From JAHRAW01 sp965226545 (lineage in GTDB: Bacteria > Pseudomonadota > Gammaproteobacteria > Arenicellales > Poriferihabitantaceae): 64,000 bases of DNA. Within the stretch, counting starts at the first letter, position 1, and every line of letters begins with the position of its first letter. Both the position numbers and the translations under genes were made by a program. Location: assembly GCA_965226545.1 (NCBI GenBank), contig OZ245364.1, positions 682,001-746,000 of the forward strand, in the 5' to 3' direction. Shown one piece after another: positions 52,701 to 60,286 of this stretch. The notes beneath the pieces were generated by a model, which was given only the letters and a program-made list of their open reading frames with translations, was not told the origin of the DNA and ran no database searches.

Positions 52701-54319
52701 CCTTGCAATTCCGCTCGGGCGAAGCGCAAAGTTTTGATTTAAGCGATGAATTAACTGTCGCCGCCGGTGCCGGCACGGTCGCCTACGCCATCGCCCCGAT
52801 GCCGAATGAGGAAGGGTTAACGTATAGTGCCGTTACAAACACGTTCAGCATCGCCAAAGAGTTTGTCGTCGAGGGCGATACAGTGTTGAGTTATACCTTC
52901 ACCGCCACCTACTCCGTTGGCGCGCAAACTCGAGTCGCCACGCAAAACATCACGCTCAAAGCACGAGGCGGCGGCGAAGAACTTGCGCCGGTGAATGAAG
53001 AAGTCATCAGCAAAATTGCCGCCACCGTAGTCGGCAGCACCTTGGCCGCAATTACCGAACGCATCGCCGTCGCCAACATTGCGACGCCGCTTGCGTTGAT
53101 AGGCGGGCAAACGCCGCAAACCGCATTGGCAAGTTACGCAAAAGCGGTGGCGGATGATGCGGACGACAACAATGCATTGCTCGCCAACAGTCGATTCGTT
53201 TTGCCATTCGCATCATTGCCGAGCAATGCAAACGTCGGGGCGATTTGGGGCAGTACGCAAATGCGCGAACTCGATGGCGATGTCGATGCGGTCGATTGGA
53301 GCGGCGATGTCAGCGGCTTGCATCTTGGCGTGGATTTTAAGGTTGGCGAAAACTTAATCGGCGTCGCCGTATCGAAAAGCGATGCGGACATCGATTACAA
53401 AACGACAGACGCGCAAGGCAACCCCGAAGAGGGCAAATACGAAGTTTCGTTGACCGCATTGCATCCGTACATCAATCGTAAATTCGGCGAAGTCGATTAT
53501 TGGGCGAGCATCGGTTTTGGCGAAGGCGAGATGACCGTCACCGAAAAAGGCGGCGATGCAATCAAAAGCGACCTTAGCCTCAACTCACTCGGCGTCGGCG
53601 CCGGCATGCAAATCGAATCCGGTTTGCAATTGCGCGCCGAAGCGCAAATCGCCGACATCGATATCGAAGGCAACGACGACTTCGGTTTGCGGGCGCAAAA
53701 CCTCAGCACAAACTCGGTGCGCGCACTGGCGAGATGGGAAAACATTTATCTCACTTCAAACGTGCCGCTGTTCACCGCCAACCAAACCGCGTTCTTCGAA
53801 GCCGGCATGCGCCGCGATAGTGGCGATGGCGAAAGCCGCCGTGCGGCAATGGAAACGACAATCGGCTGGAATTACCGCGGACAACGCGCGACCATCGAAG
53901 CCGCGATGCATGGCTTAGTCGGGCGCAAAGATTATCGCGAATGGGGTGCGTACACAAACTTGCGAATCAGTGGCGGTGACGATGGGCAAGGGTTGTCGTT
54001 GCGCTTGCGCCCAAGTTATGGCGAGGCGCAAGGCGAATTCGGTCGCGTATGGGATGCCGATTCATTCGACGACATTGTCGAAAGCAAAAACGACAGCACC
54101 GCATACCAATGGCGCACCGAAACGCGTTTGTCGTACGGCATCCAAAGCGCGAGCGGATTGGTTGCGCCGTTTGTTGATGCCGCCGCCGATACTTATCGCC
54201 TCGGCGTCGATTGGTCGCCGCATCAATACTTCGATGTCAACCTCACCGGCGAACGTCGGCACAGCAACGATGATGCGGATGAACGACGCATCTTGTTGCA
54301 AGGGGCGGTGAAGTTTTAA
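43790..54319 (+). CDS. Giant autotransporter adhesin with Ig/cadherin-like repeats
   Basis: A 3509-residue type V secreted surface protein. It has a signal peptide MKRLLKISVLFGLLMLGVAG with an AKA cleavage site. The passenger has about 3100 residues built from beta-sandwich repeats (putative Ig/cadherin-like, with TYSLSRTSG, ATDINGVTATV, TLSGTAP, VVFNIAIVDAP and GSPTQAGAFSY recurring). The C-terminal 280 residues are a beta-barrel ending in GAVKF with the terminal Phe needed for insertion. Cysteine is practically absent. The usual role is adhesion to surfaces or host cells; the ligand is unknown. It has its own promoter and terminator. An upstream open extension to 43508 runs through the 21-bp repeats and is not used. 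Confidence 0.92.
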   Translation: MKRLLKISVLFGLLMLGVAGQAKAQALSLTQPDLTFSAGTRISVQLNEATGGTPPYLEHILKIGFSTLNRTSNAIWGWDSSTRTLSNKAAAKVSDTQEFIYSVSDSAFRNSGNVTFKVTVEAAAVPPAFAESSIAFTFTQGIASSVTIPAATGDVASTILDTDTITANGFTHSAVDSGTAEATLPIVISSTTSTPLSGLTPAIVQVVAFNADGSESATLQVSLHVLPGPPAFAESSIAFTFTQGIASMVTIPAATGDVASTILDTDTITANGFTHSAVDSGTAEATLPIVISSTTSTPLSGLTPAVVQVVASNADGTESAILQVSLHVLPPPPSFSGTQSRVHFIVGMAGTAQLITASGGAGALTYSLSRTSGSVPGHLTVDSNALLTATNAIAAANSGEYTLTATDTNGATATVNFDVSVSTVLTLPNVPGVSFTVGTATDITMPTATGGFAPLSYSVKAGDDPVPAYLSVSTVNDGTNDIGILHYNGAATNHTGVSLSFLVTDSGSPTAQTKHDNFIVSMLLPPTFAAGDVAILSTGYTFRAGAAIAATVLPEASSLRSATPLTYKLTAGASSAYSDTAFSANNIAFTAGTRTLSGTPTTAMEHALNYHARDKNGAVGSSPTNIYVIGGLTLAQGDINIKTGTAFSMQLPEATNVVGDATYSLTGNLPGSLAFNASNRTLSGTAPATAAAGVAITYKVDDGFDDTSAQVVFNIAIVDAPTFSPSTLLATYTVGSAIYNTGDVASTSGDLLTLPEATGAGGTLAYAELDNSLPGGLSVDDATVAKPVISGSPTQAGAFSYTRTATDTNGMGTFTLTLHVAAAPMFSTTQSQVHFVVSTAGTSQLITASGGAGALAYSLSRTSGSVPGHLTVDSNALLSATNAIVAADSGEYTLTATDINGVTATVNFVVTVSAALTLPSVTDVSFTIGTASTAMLPAASGGHGTPVYSLGNGLSDNVPGHITINNSHELSYDGSTTGVTTGVVAISFIATDTATPAQTVSEGLSITMLAKPAFAAGDVTALTAGYTFRVNTAITATELPAVAAGAATPLTYKLTAGASSVYDDTAFNNVNGFVFDAGTRMLTGTPSAAMVHSLNYHVRDKNGAITSQATTIDAIGALALSQGNLNFNVNEVVSLQLPEAANVVGTAMYELDGNLPGDLAFNTSNRTLSGTAPSSTAAGVPVTYKVTDDFDGTSTQVVFNIAIVDAPAFDPSTILATYTVGSAIYNTADGVSMSGDALTLPEATAGGTPNYSVHADNNLADSGLSVANVSASDLRQVVSGSPTQAGAFSYTRIAMDSNGEGTFTLTLHVAAEPSFSGTQSQVHFVVSTAGSSQLITASGGAGALAYSLSRTDGTAVSAELSVDSAALLTASGSIAAGDSGEYILTATDINGVTATVTFTVTVSTALTLPPVTDVSFTIGTASTVMLPAATGGFGAPVYSLGVGASASDTVPGFITNNALELRYSGATTGVTVGAIAISFIATDTATPTQTASQGLSITMLAKPAFAAADVTALTAGYTFRAGTAITATALPAVAAGAATPLTYKLTAGASSAYSAAAFSANSIVFTAGTRALSGTPTAAMVHALNYHVRDKNGATTTQATMIDVRGALTLAQDDINIKTGTTGFSMQLPLAGNVVGNANYELTGTLPGTLAFNTSNRTLSGNAPATAAAGVPVTYKVTDSFGPVSAQVVFNIAIVDAPAFDPSTILATYTVGSAIFNTGGVASMSGEALTLPAATAGGTPNYSVLATNSLPNGLSVADVSSTDLRQVISGSPTQAGAFSYTRIAADDIGMGTFSLTLQVAAAPSFGNRTQSRVHFIDSTAGTAQLITAANGAGALVYSLSRTSGTVPGHLTVDSAALLTATGSIAAADSGEYTLTATDINGVTETVNFDVSVSAALALPTVPVVSFTIGTASTAMMPAATGGYGTVAYSLGDGASDANPAFITNTLRELSYDGSTTTAGAIAISFIATDAATPPQTASQGLSIMMLAKPVFAAGDVTTLTNGYTFRAGTAIAANTELPESTTAGATPFTYKLTTGAAYTSGDFAANNIVFTAGTRALSGTPTAAMVHSLHYHVRDKNGATTTQATTIDVRAVLALAQGDINIKNGTTGYSMQLAEASNVVGTAAYTVAGTLPTGITFDAATHTLGGTAPSTTAAGVAITYKVTDDFDNTFKEVIFNIAIVDAPVFSPSTILATYTVGSAIYNTGDAASNSGEALTLPAATASGTPTYGAPDPDGSNLTTSGLSVADVSASDLRQVVSGSPTQAGAFSYVRIATDTYGIGTFTLTLHVAAAPAFSASQSRVHFIDSTAGTSQLITASGGAGALTYSLSRTGGSTVPAALSVNDSGLLTATGSIATADSGAYILTATDINGVTATVNFDVSVSAALTLPTTPGVSFTIGTAGMVMLPAATGGYSTKAYSLGNGATDTVPGSITNIGSELRYSGATTGVTAGDVIAISFTATDSSPTQQTASQGLTITILAKPAFAAADVTTLTAGYTFRAGTTIAATELPAVAAGAATPLTYKLTAGASSVYSATAFNNVNGFAFDAGTRMLTGTPTAAMVHSLNYHVRDKNGAITTQATKIDVRAVLALARGDINFKVNQVVSEQLPQATNIVGNATYELDGNLPTGITFAASTRTLAGTAPSSTAAGVPVTYKVTDSFGTVSTQVVFNIAIVDAPVFSPSAIVATYTQNHPIYSINDIKSASGHALTLPLAIGNSGTPNYSVPADNNLTATGLSVANVSASDLRQVVSGSPTRAGAFSYTRIATDANGMGTFTLTLYVALAPAFSTAQASANFTAGTSGTFSSPATGGFKGELTYSLSRTDGGVVAALSIDADSGEVTAAASIGGADAGAYLITAADSLDATATLRLDVTVGGAVTVMVEDNTFTVGDSLELPVAMQGRAPYTYSITDGSLVGGLTFNQSTRAIEGALTVATAGGLTMMPTYNVVDANGATASDAFTLHIIPLKFASDERTLQFRSGEAQSFDLSDELTVAAGAGTVAYAIAPMPNEEGLTYSAVTNTFSIAKEFVVEGDTVLSYTFTATYSVGAQTRVATQNITLKARGGGEELAPVNEEVISKIAATVVGSTLAAITERIAVANIATPLALIGGQTPQTALASYAKAVADDADDNNALLANSRFVLPFASLPSNANVGAIWGSTQMRELDGDVDAVDWSGDVSGLHLGVDFKVGENLIGVAVSKSDADIDYKTTDAQGNPEEGKYEVSLTALHPYINRKFGEVDYWASIGFGEGEMTVTEKGGDAIKSDLSLNSLGVGAGMQIESGLQLRAEAQIADIDIEGNDDFGLRAQNLSTNSVRALARWENIYLTSNVPLFTANQTAFFEAGMRRDSGDGESRRAAMETTIGWNYRGQRATIEAAMHGLVGRKDYREWGAYTNLRISGGDDGQGLSLRLRPSYGEAQGEFGRVWDADSFDDIVESKNDSTAYQWRTETRLSYGIQSASGLVAPFVDAAADTYRLGVDWSPHQYFDVNLTGERRHSNDDADERRILLQGAVKF
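44165..44782 (+). repeat. 309-bp direct duplication near the adhesin N-terminus
   Basis: Two copies of 103 codons (44165-44473 and 44474-44782) differing at only a few bases; both begin ccgccggcatttgcggagtc. The near identity points to a recent duplication or ongoing gene conversion. Confidence 0.92.
44790..52140 (+). repeat. Five tandem super-repeats of about 1.47 kb in the adhesin passenger
   Basis: The marker word cgagtgcatttcattg or its variant caagtgcatttcgttg recurs near 44812, 46284, 47752, 49225 and 50687, and in diverged form near 52150. Each unit (about 490 residues) holds the same order of sub-domains: QSRVHF, SFTIGTAST, KPAFAAGDVT, LAQGDINIK, NIAIVDAP, SPTQAGAFSY. Recombination between units would change passenger length in frame. 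Confidence 0.88.
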
Positions 54320-54357
54320 TGCGGTGACAAGTGTCGACACAGTTACAATCGTAACGC

Positions 54358-54396
54358 GCCCGCCGTTGTCGTTAACGACACGGCGGGCTTTTTTTT
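54358..54396 (+). terminator. Terminator of the adhesin gene
   Basis: gcccgccgttgtcg and cgacacggcgggc form a long GC-rich stem (one bulge) with loop ttaa, followed by eight T. It is 39 bases after the stop codon. Confidence 0.9.
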
Positions 54397-54466
54397 GCAT
54401 CCATCGCGCCCGTCAATCGTATATGAATCGTATATGATTGACCGCAATCCACCCCGCATACCGCCA

Positions 54467-55645
54467 ATGAAAACCGCCGCAACCCCATCCGACTCCACCC
54501 TCGACATTCTCGCCGAGTTAATCGCATTCGACACCACCAGCCGCAACTCCAACATCGAGTTGATTGAATATGTGCGCGCGATGTTGGCCGGGCATTCGAT
54601 TGAATCCGAGTTGACTTACGATGACGACAAGCGCAAGGCGAATTTGTTTGCCACGCTTGGCGGTGACGGGCGCCCCGGGATTGTGTTGTCGGGGCATACG
54701 GATGTGGTGCCGGTCGATGGGCAGGATTGGCAAACCGAACCGTTTGCGGCGCAAGTGATTGGCGACAAGTTATACGGACGCGGCAGTTGCGATATGAAGG
54801 GGTTTATTGCGATTTGTCTCGCCAACATCGATGCGATTTTGCGCGCGCAGTTGACGACGCCGATTCATTTTGCGTTTTCGTATGACGAAGAAGTTGGTTG
54901 CATCGGCGTGCGTCGATTGCTGGCGCAATTGGCTGCGCGCAATATAAAGCCGCGCGCATGCATCATCGGCGAGCCGACCAGCATGGGCGTGGTGCGCGCG
55001 CATAAGGGCATGCTTGCAAAACATTGTCGGGTGCGCGGCAAGTCGGCGCATTCATCGCTGACCCATCTTGGCGTCAATGCGGTGGCGATGGCGGCGGAAG
55101 CGATTACCCACATCAACGGCATCGCCGAACGCATCGCGCGCGAAGGGCCGTTCGATGAAGGCTTCACCCCGCCGCACACCACCTTGCATTGCGGCGTGAT
55201 TCGCGGCGGCACGGTCAACAACATCATCCCGGCGCAATGCGAATTCGAATTCGAAATTCGCAATTTGCCGAATCAACCGCCGCTGGCGTTGTTCGAAGAA
55301 GTCGACCGCCATGTCAAACAACATCTCGAGCCGAAGATGCATGCGGTGTGCGCCGAGTCCGGTTTCGATTGGCAAACCGCGTGCGAATATCCGGGCATGG
55401 ATACGCCGGCGGATGATGCGGTAATCACCGAAGTCACCGCATTGCTCGATGCCAAACAACCGCCGGGCAAGGTGAGTTACGGCACCGAAGGCGGCTTGTT
55501 TCAGCAAGCCGACATTGCCGCGGTGATTTGCGGGCCCGGCTCCATCGAACAAGCGCATAAGCCGGATGAATATGTTGCGTTGGCGCAATTGGCAAAGGGC
55601 GAACGTTTCATCGCCGATTTCATCGAATCATTGCGCGGCGCGTGA
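54467..55645 (+). CDS. argE: Acetylornithine deacetylase
   Basis: 392 residues from ATG 54467, close to the usual ArgE length. This M20-family zinc hydrolase removes acetate from N-acetylornithine in arginine synthesis. Metal and catalytic motifs are LSGHTDVVPVDGQDW, GRGSCDMKGFIA, FSYDEEVGCIGV, CIIGEPTSM and the late GTEGGLFQ...KPDEYV. In-frame alternatives exist at 54434 (ATG) and 54395 (TTG), the latter inside the adhesin terminator. Two tcgtatatga copies at 54418-54437 lie just upstream. The stop overlaps the folKP start (GTGA). Confidence 0.92.
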   Translation: MKTAATPSDSTLDILAELIAFDTTSRNSNIELIEYVRAMLAGHSIESELTYDDDKRKANLFATLGGDGRPGIVLSGHTDVVPVDGQDWQTEPFAAQVIGDKLYGRGSCDMKGFIAICLANIDAILRAQLTTPIHFAFSYDEEVGCIGVRRLLAQLAARNIKPRACIIGEPTSMGVVRAHKGMLAKHCRVRGKSAHSSLTHLGVNAVAMAAEAITHINGIAERIAREGPFDEGFTPPHTTLHCGVIRGGTVNNIIPAQCEFEFEIRNLPNQPPLALFEEVDRHVKQHLEPKMHAVCAESGFDWQTACEYPGMDTPADDAVITEVTALLDAKQPPGKVSYGTEGGLFQQADIAAVICGPGSIEQAHKPDEYVALAQLAKGERFIADFIESLRGA

Positions 55646-56925
55646 CCATTTATCTCGGGCTGGGCGCCAATTGCGGCGACCGCGCCGACAACCTGACGCG
55701 CGCGATTGACGCGCTGGCGGCGCAAGGATTCGATATCGAAAAAATCTCGCCGGTGGTCGAGACGCCGGCGTTGTTGCCGCCGGACGCCGACCCGGCCTGG
55801 GACAAACCCTATCTCAATTTGGTCGTCGCCGGGCGCGCCGAGTGGGATGCGGACGCCGGCTTGGCGATTGCCAAACGCATCGAACAACAACTCGGGCGCA
55901 CTTCGGGTCCGCGCTGGTCGCCGCGTCCGATAGACATCGATTTGTTGTTGTGGGATGCGCGGCGGATCAATCGCGGGCGGCTGACCGTGCCGCACATCGA
56001 TGCGCGCACGCGCGATTTTGTGCTGACGCCGCTTATGCATCTGCGCGCCGATTTGCCGCTCGGCGAAAATGGTGAAACCGCGTTTGCATTAACCCGCGCG
56101 ATTCGTCCGATACCGTTGTGGATGGCGGTGATTAACCTGACGCCGGATTCATTTTCAGACGGCGGCGAACATCAATGCATCGATAAACTCGGCGCGCACT
56201 TCGATAGCCTGCTGGCGCACGGCGTGCATATCATCGATTTGGGGGCTGAGTCGACTCGTCCGGGCGGCGAGGCGATTGACGCGGTGCGCGAATGGGCGCG
56301 GCTTGAGCCGGGGTTGGCGCAACTTGCCGAACGATTGCACGGGCGGCGGCTGCGTCCGTGGGTGTCCATCGACAGCCGCCATCCGTCGACGATTGACAAG
56401 GCGATGAGATACGGCATCGATGTGATTAACGACGTCTCCGGGTTGTCCAACGTCGATATGATTGCGCTTGCCAAACAAAGCGATTGTCAGGTGGTGGCGA
56501 TGCACAGTGTGTCGTTGCCGGCTGGCGGCGCGCGGCTTGCGGATTCACCGTCGGCGCATCGGCAAATTAACGATTGGGCTGAGCAACAACTCGAACGTTG
56601 GAGCGCGGCCGGGTTGAATCTCAATCGCATCATCCTGGACCCCGGCATCGGCTTCGGCAAATCGGCGCGGCAATCCTTCGATTTACTCGCGCATTGCGCC
56701 GAGTTGCGCCGCCATCTGCGCCTGTTGGTCGGGCATTCGCGCAAATCGATGTTCGCCAACCTTGGCGCGCGCACGCCAAATCGACGCGATATCGAGACGC
56801 TCGGCGCTTCGCTGGCGGCGTGCGCACAAGGCGTCGACATCATCCGCGTACATGCGCCGCTGATGCACCAACGCGCCTATTTGGCTTGGGCGCATGTCGA
56901 GGCGGCGCGGTTGAGTGGTGGTTGA
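55642..56925 (+). CDS. folKP: Bifunctional HPPK-dihydropteroate synthase
   Basis: 427 residues joining two consecutive folate enzymes. Residues 1-150 are HPPK (FolK): YLGLGANCGDRADNLTRAI, and GPRWSPRPIDIDLLLWD with the Mg/ATP aspartates. Residues about 155-427 are DHPS (FolP): MAVINLTPDSFSDGG, IIDLGAESTRPGG, VINDVSGLSN, LDPGIGFGKSARQ and LVGHSRKSM. The order is FolK-FolP, a natural fusion known in some bacteria and lower eukaryotes. The GTG at 55642 overlaps argE by four bases. Confidence 0.94.
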   Translation: MTIYLGLGANCGDRADNLTRAIDALAAQGFDIEKISPVVETPALLPPDADPAWDKPYLNLVVAGRAEWDADAGLAIAKRIEQQLGRTSGPRWSPRPIDIDLLLWDARRINRGRLTVPHIDARTRDFVLTPLMHLRADLPLGENGETAFALTRAIRPIPLWMAVINLTPDSFSDGGEHQCIDKLGAHFDSLLAHGVHIIDLGAESTRPGGEAIDAVREWARLEPGLAQLAERLHGRRLRPWVSIDSRHPSTIDKAMRYGIDVINDVSGLSNVDMIALAKQSDCQVVAMHSVSLPAGGARLADSPSAHRQINDWAEQQLERWSAAGLNLNRIILDPGIGFGKSARQSFDLLAHCAELRRHLRLLVGHSRKSMFANLGARTPNRRDIETLGASLAACAQGVDIIRVHAPLMHQRAYLAWAHVEAARLSGG

Positions 56926-57021
56926 GCGGCGTTGTCGACGGTGCTTGCCGATGATGTTTGTCGACGCGCACACTTTATCTTTATGTAACACCGACAGCCC
57001 GCCAACGGCTTGCAATGCCGT

Positions 57022-57049
57022 TTGACAATTCGCAAAGGATGTGTAACAT
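57022..57049 (+). promoter_or_regulatory. Candidate promoter of the aldehyde oxidoreductase cluster
   Basis: Perfect TTGACA (57022-57027), 16 bases, TAACAT (57044-57049). The leader to the ferredoxin ATG at 57134 would be about 78 bases. Confidence 0.5.
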
Positions 57050-57133
57050 TGACCGCCTGCGCCGGACAAATATCGGCGCGCCCAACCACCCGCGCGGGCT
57101 GCCCGCGATAACCGAAAGCCAAAGGGGGCGATT

Positions 57134-57610
57134 ATGCAACGATCTCTTTTAATAGACGCCGACAAATGCACCGGATGCCTGCAATGCGAGATGGCTTGTT
57201 CTTTCGAGAACGAAGGCGTGTTCAACCCGGCCAAATCGCGCATCAAGGTGTTCACCTTCCACGACGAAGGGCGGTTTGTGCCGTATACCTGCACGCAATG
57301 CGATGAAGCGTGGTGCATGTCCGCTTGTCCGGTGGATGCGATTACGATGAACCGCGAAACCGGCGCGATGGAAGTCGCCGATGCGGTGTGCGTCGGCTGC
57401 AAGGTGTGCACGATTGCCTGCCCGTTCGGCACGGTGAATTACAACCAAGACAGCGGCAAGGTCATCAAATGCGATTTATGCGGCGGCGATCCCGAATGCG
57501 CCAAAGCCTGCCCGACTGCGGCGATTACTTATGTCGACGCCGACGCCACCGGGCTGGACAAGATGCGCGTTTGGGCAGGTAAAACCGACAATGCGACGGC
57601 GGCGAATTAA
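57134..57610 (+). CDS. Ferredoxin-like [4Fe-4S] subunit of the aldehyde oxidoreductase system
   Basis: 158 residues of the DmsB/HycB type with four cysteine clusters: CTGCLQCEMAC, CTQCDEAWCMSACP, CVGCKVCTIACP and CDLCGGDPECAKACP. It probably carries electrons from the tungsten/molybdenum aldehyde oxidoreductase encoded 170 bases downstream to the FAD oxidoreductase at 60.8 kb. An excellent ribosome site (AAGGGGGCG) precedes the ATG. No twin-arginine signal is present, so it is cytoplasmic. Confidence 0.88.
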   Translation: MQRSLLIDADKCTGCLQCEMACSFENEGVFNPAKSRIKVFTFHDEGRFVPYTCTQCDEAWCMSACPVDAITMNRETGAMEVADAVCVGCKVCTIACPFGTVNYNQDSGKVIKCDLCGGDPECAKACPTAAITYVDADATGLDKMRVWAGKTDNATAAN

Positions 57611-57672
57611 TTGCCGCTTGTGTCGGCACAACTTCGATGCGGTTGATTTCCGCGTTGTTAATTTTGTTGACT

Positions 57673-57745
57673 GATTCGGTTAAGTTCGATTCGATTAAGT
57701 TCGATTTGATTCGGTTAAGTTAAGTTCACTTTAAGTTTACTTTCA
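57673..57745. repeat. 15-bp/5-bp degenerate array before aor
   Basis: gattcggttaagttc, gattcgattaagttc, gatttgattcggttaag and further ttaag/ttcac words fill the gap up to the aor ribosome site. Confidence 0.6.
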
Positions 57746-57779
57746 CGCACTCGTTTACCCACACGCTTCGGAGGTTAAA

Positions 57780-59636
57780 ATGACTTGGTGCAAAAAAATC
57801 CTGCGCGTCAATCTCAGCGAAGGGCGCGTTACGGAAGAGCCGTTGAATATGCAATGGGCCGCGGAATACATCGGGCAGCGCGGCTTGGCGACGCGCTATT
57901 TGGTCGAGGAAACCGACCCCAAATGCGATCCGTTGGGCGTCGACAACAAATTGATTTTTGCGACCGGGCCGTTGACCGGCACAACCGCATCGACCGGCGG
58001 ACGATATTCGGTCATCACCAAAAGCCCGTTGACCGGCGCGATTGCATGCTCGAATTCGGGCGGCTTCATCGGCGCCGAATTAAAATCGGCCGGCTGGGAC
58101 ATGATAATCGTCGAAGGCAAATCGCCGCATCCGGTGATGTTGCGCGTCGTCAATGAAGTCGCCGAACTGGTGCGCGCCGATGATTTATGGGGCAAAAGCG
58201 TTTGGCAAACCGACGCATTGATTCACGAAAAATATCAAGACGCGCAAATCCGCGTCGCCGCGATTGGTCGCGCGGCCGAAGCCGGCTGTTTATACGCGGC
58301 GATTGTCAATGATTTGCATCGCGCCGCCGGGCGTTCCGGAGTCGGCACGGTGATGGCGTCGAAAAACTTGAAAGCACTTGCGGTTCGCGGCACGCGCGGC
58401 GTCGGCAATATTAAGGACCCGGCGCGGTTTATGCAAAGCGTCGCCGAACAAAAGAAAGTGCTGGCGGATAACGCCGTCACCGGACAAGGCCTGCCGGCGC
58501 TCGGCACCCAAGTGTTGATGAATGTCATCAACGAAATCGGCGCGTTGCCGACCAACAACATGCGCGATGTGCAGTTCGAAGACGCCGCGAAAATCTCCGG
58601 CGAAGCGATGCTCGAACCGCGCGCCGACGGCAAACCCAACCTCACCACCAACGCCGCGTGTTTTGGTTGCACCATCGCCTGCGGTCGCATCTCGACGATT
58701 GAACGCGGGCATTTCAGCATCGAAAACAAACCGCAATATCACGGCAATTCCGGCGGGCTGGAATACGAAGCGGCCTGGGCGATGGGCGCCGACACCGGCG
58801 TCGGCGATTTGGAGGCGGTGACCTACACCAACTTCGTTTGCAATGAAGACGGCATCGACCCAATCTCATTCGGCGCCACGGTGGCCGCGGCGATGGAGTT
58901 GTATGACATCGGCGCGATTGACAAAAAACAAACCGGCGGCGTCGAGTTGAAATTCGGCTCGGCCAAGGCGCTGGTGTGGTGCGCCGAACAAGTCGCGGCC
59001 GGCGCCGACGGTTTTGGCCGCGACCTCGGGCTCGGCTCGAAACGCCTGTGCGAAAAATACGGTCACCCCGAATTATCGATGACCGTCAAAGGGCAGGAAT
59101 TCCCGGCATACGACCCGCGCGCGATACAAGGCATGGGCTTGGCGTATGCAACCTCGAATCGCGGCGCCTGCCATTTGCGCGGCTACACCGTCGCCTCCGA
59201 AGTGCTCGGCATCCCGGAAAAAACCGACCCGCTGGAAAGCGACGGCAAAGCCGGCTTGGTCAAGGCGTTCCAAGACGCCACCGCCGCCGTGGATTCGATG
59301 GGCTTGTGCGTATTTACGACTTTCGCATGGACGCTGGACAACATGGCGCCGCAATTGGACGCCGCCTGCGAAGGCGATTGGAGCGTCGACCGCTTGCTCT
59401 GCGCCGGCGAACGCATCTGGAATCTCGAACGCGATTACAACCTCAAAGCCGGCTTAACCGGCGCCGACGACACCCTGCCGAAGCGCCTGTTAAAAGAAGC
59501 CGCCAAAACCGGCCCAGCCAAAGGCAAAGTCAACGACCTCGCCAAAATGCTGCCGGAATATTATCAACTGCGCGGCTGGAGCAAAGACGGCAAGGTGACC
59601 GCCGAAGTGCGCAAGAAGTTTGCGTTGCCGGCGTGA
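57780..59636 (+). CDS. aor: Aldehyde:ferredoxin oxidoreductase family tungsten/molybdenum enzyme
   Basis: 618 residues, the normal AOR length. The enzyme oxidises aldehydes (or reduces acids) using a bis-pterin W or Mo centre and one [4Fe-4S] cluster. Visible are the N-terminal KILRVNLSEGRV, the pterin-binding TGGRYSVITKSPLTG and SGGFIGAELKSAGWD regions, cluster ligands CFGCTIAC (about residue 295), and the distal Cys in DSMGLCVF. The ribosome site CGGAGG precedes ATG 57780. moaA (6.5 kb) and two MoaD-like carriers downstream fit pterin supply. The substrate cannot be read from the sequence. Confidence 0.93.
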   Translation: MTWCKKILRVNLSEGRVTEEPLNMQWAAEYIGQRGLATRYLVEETDPKCDPLGVDNKLIFATGPLTGTTASTGGRYSVITKSPLTGAIACSNSGGFIGAELKSAGWDMIIVEGKSPHPVMLRVVNEVAELVRADDLWGKSVWQTDALIHEKYQDAQIRVAAIGRAAEAGCLYAAIVNDLHRAAGRSGVGTVMASKNLKALAVRGTRGVGNIKDPARFMQSVAEQKKVLADNAVTGQGLPALGTQVLMNVINEIGALPTNNMRDVQFEDAAKISGEAMLEPRADGKPNLTTNAACFGCTIACGRISTIERGHFSIENKPQYHGNSGGLEYEAAWAMGADTGVGDLEAVTYTNFVCNEDGIDPISFGATVAAAMELYDIGAIDKKQTGGVELKFGSAKALVWCAEQVAAGADGFGRDLGLGSKRLCEKYGHPELSMTVKGQEFPAYDPRAIQGMGLAYATSNRGACHLRGYTVASEVLGIPEKTDPLESDGKAGLVKAFQDATAAVDSMGLCVFTTFAWTLDNMAPQLDAACEGDWSVDRLLCAGERIWNLERDYNLKAGLTGADDTLPKRLLKEAAKTGPAKGKVNDLAKMLPEYYQLRGWSKDGKVTAEVRKKFALPA

Positions 59637-59863
59637 AGGTGATGATGAAGTTGCGCGCCGGCACGGTGATGGTTTGCGCGACTTGCATGCCGACGTTGCG
59701 ATGGGCATCATCGGCGATGAATCCGGGCAATATGCGCGGTGCAATTCCTTTATACTCTCGGTTGGCGCGCGGTTGCGGTTGAATTGCAATCGCGCATTGT
59801 TAAGTTTGTAAATTCGACCGGCGAATTTTTTTAATGCGTTTCGCTTACCAAGGTAATTGATTA

Positions 59864-60265
59864 ATGAAAACTCTGTTTTTGGCATCGACCGTTTGTTGCG
59901 GGTTGTTGGTGAGCGGCTGTGTTAAGCCGCCGCAACCGCTTACGCAACAACAATCCCCCTTAACCCAAGGCAATGTGCAGTTGACGGTTGCCATCGGTAA
60001 AACGACCAAAGCGCAAATACTGGAAACGTTTGGCGCGCCCAACATCACCACGCGCGATGGCGGTGGGCGGGAAGTTTGGACATACCAACGCTCCGCGGAA
60101 GTTTCGCAATCATCGTCGAAAAGCGGTTACTGGACTTTGATTTTGGCCGGGCAATCCTCGCGCGCCTCCGGGTTTGAAAGAAGTTCACGCATGACGACGC
60201 TCATCATTAAATTTGATGCAAACGATGTGGTCAGCGACTTCCGCAGTCGAACCGCAAACTTTTAA
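59864..60265 (+). CDS. Small lipoprotein, unknown function
   Basis: 133 residues with a lipoprotein signal (MKTLFLASTVCCGLLVSGC; lipobox LVSGC). The mature part contains VQLTVAIGKTTKAQILETFG, a pattern reminiscent of the SmpA/BamE-like fold used by several small outer-membrane lipoproteins, then REVWTYQRSAE. The resemblance is weak. It and the next gene interrupt the aldehyde oxidoreductase cluster. The 227-base gap before it holds a hairpin (59767-59795) without a T-run. Confidence 0.65.
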   Translation: MKTLFLASTVCCGLLVSGCVKPPQPLTQQQSPLTQGNVQLTVAIGKTTKAQILETFGAPNITTRDGGGREVWTYQRSAEVSQSSSKSGYWTLILAGQSSRASGFERSSRMTTLIIKFDANDVVSDFRSRTANF

Positions 60266-60286
60266 TTCACTTCGTGGAAAAAACCA

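Noticed and set aside
59767..59795. Hairpin gcgcggttgc / gcaatcgcgc after aor as a terminator
   Set aside because: No T-run follows, the stem has a mismatch and a 9-base loop; support is too weak.
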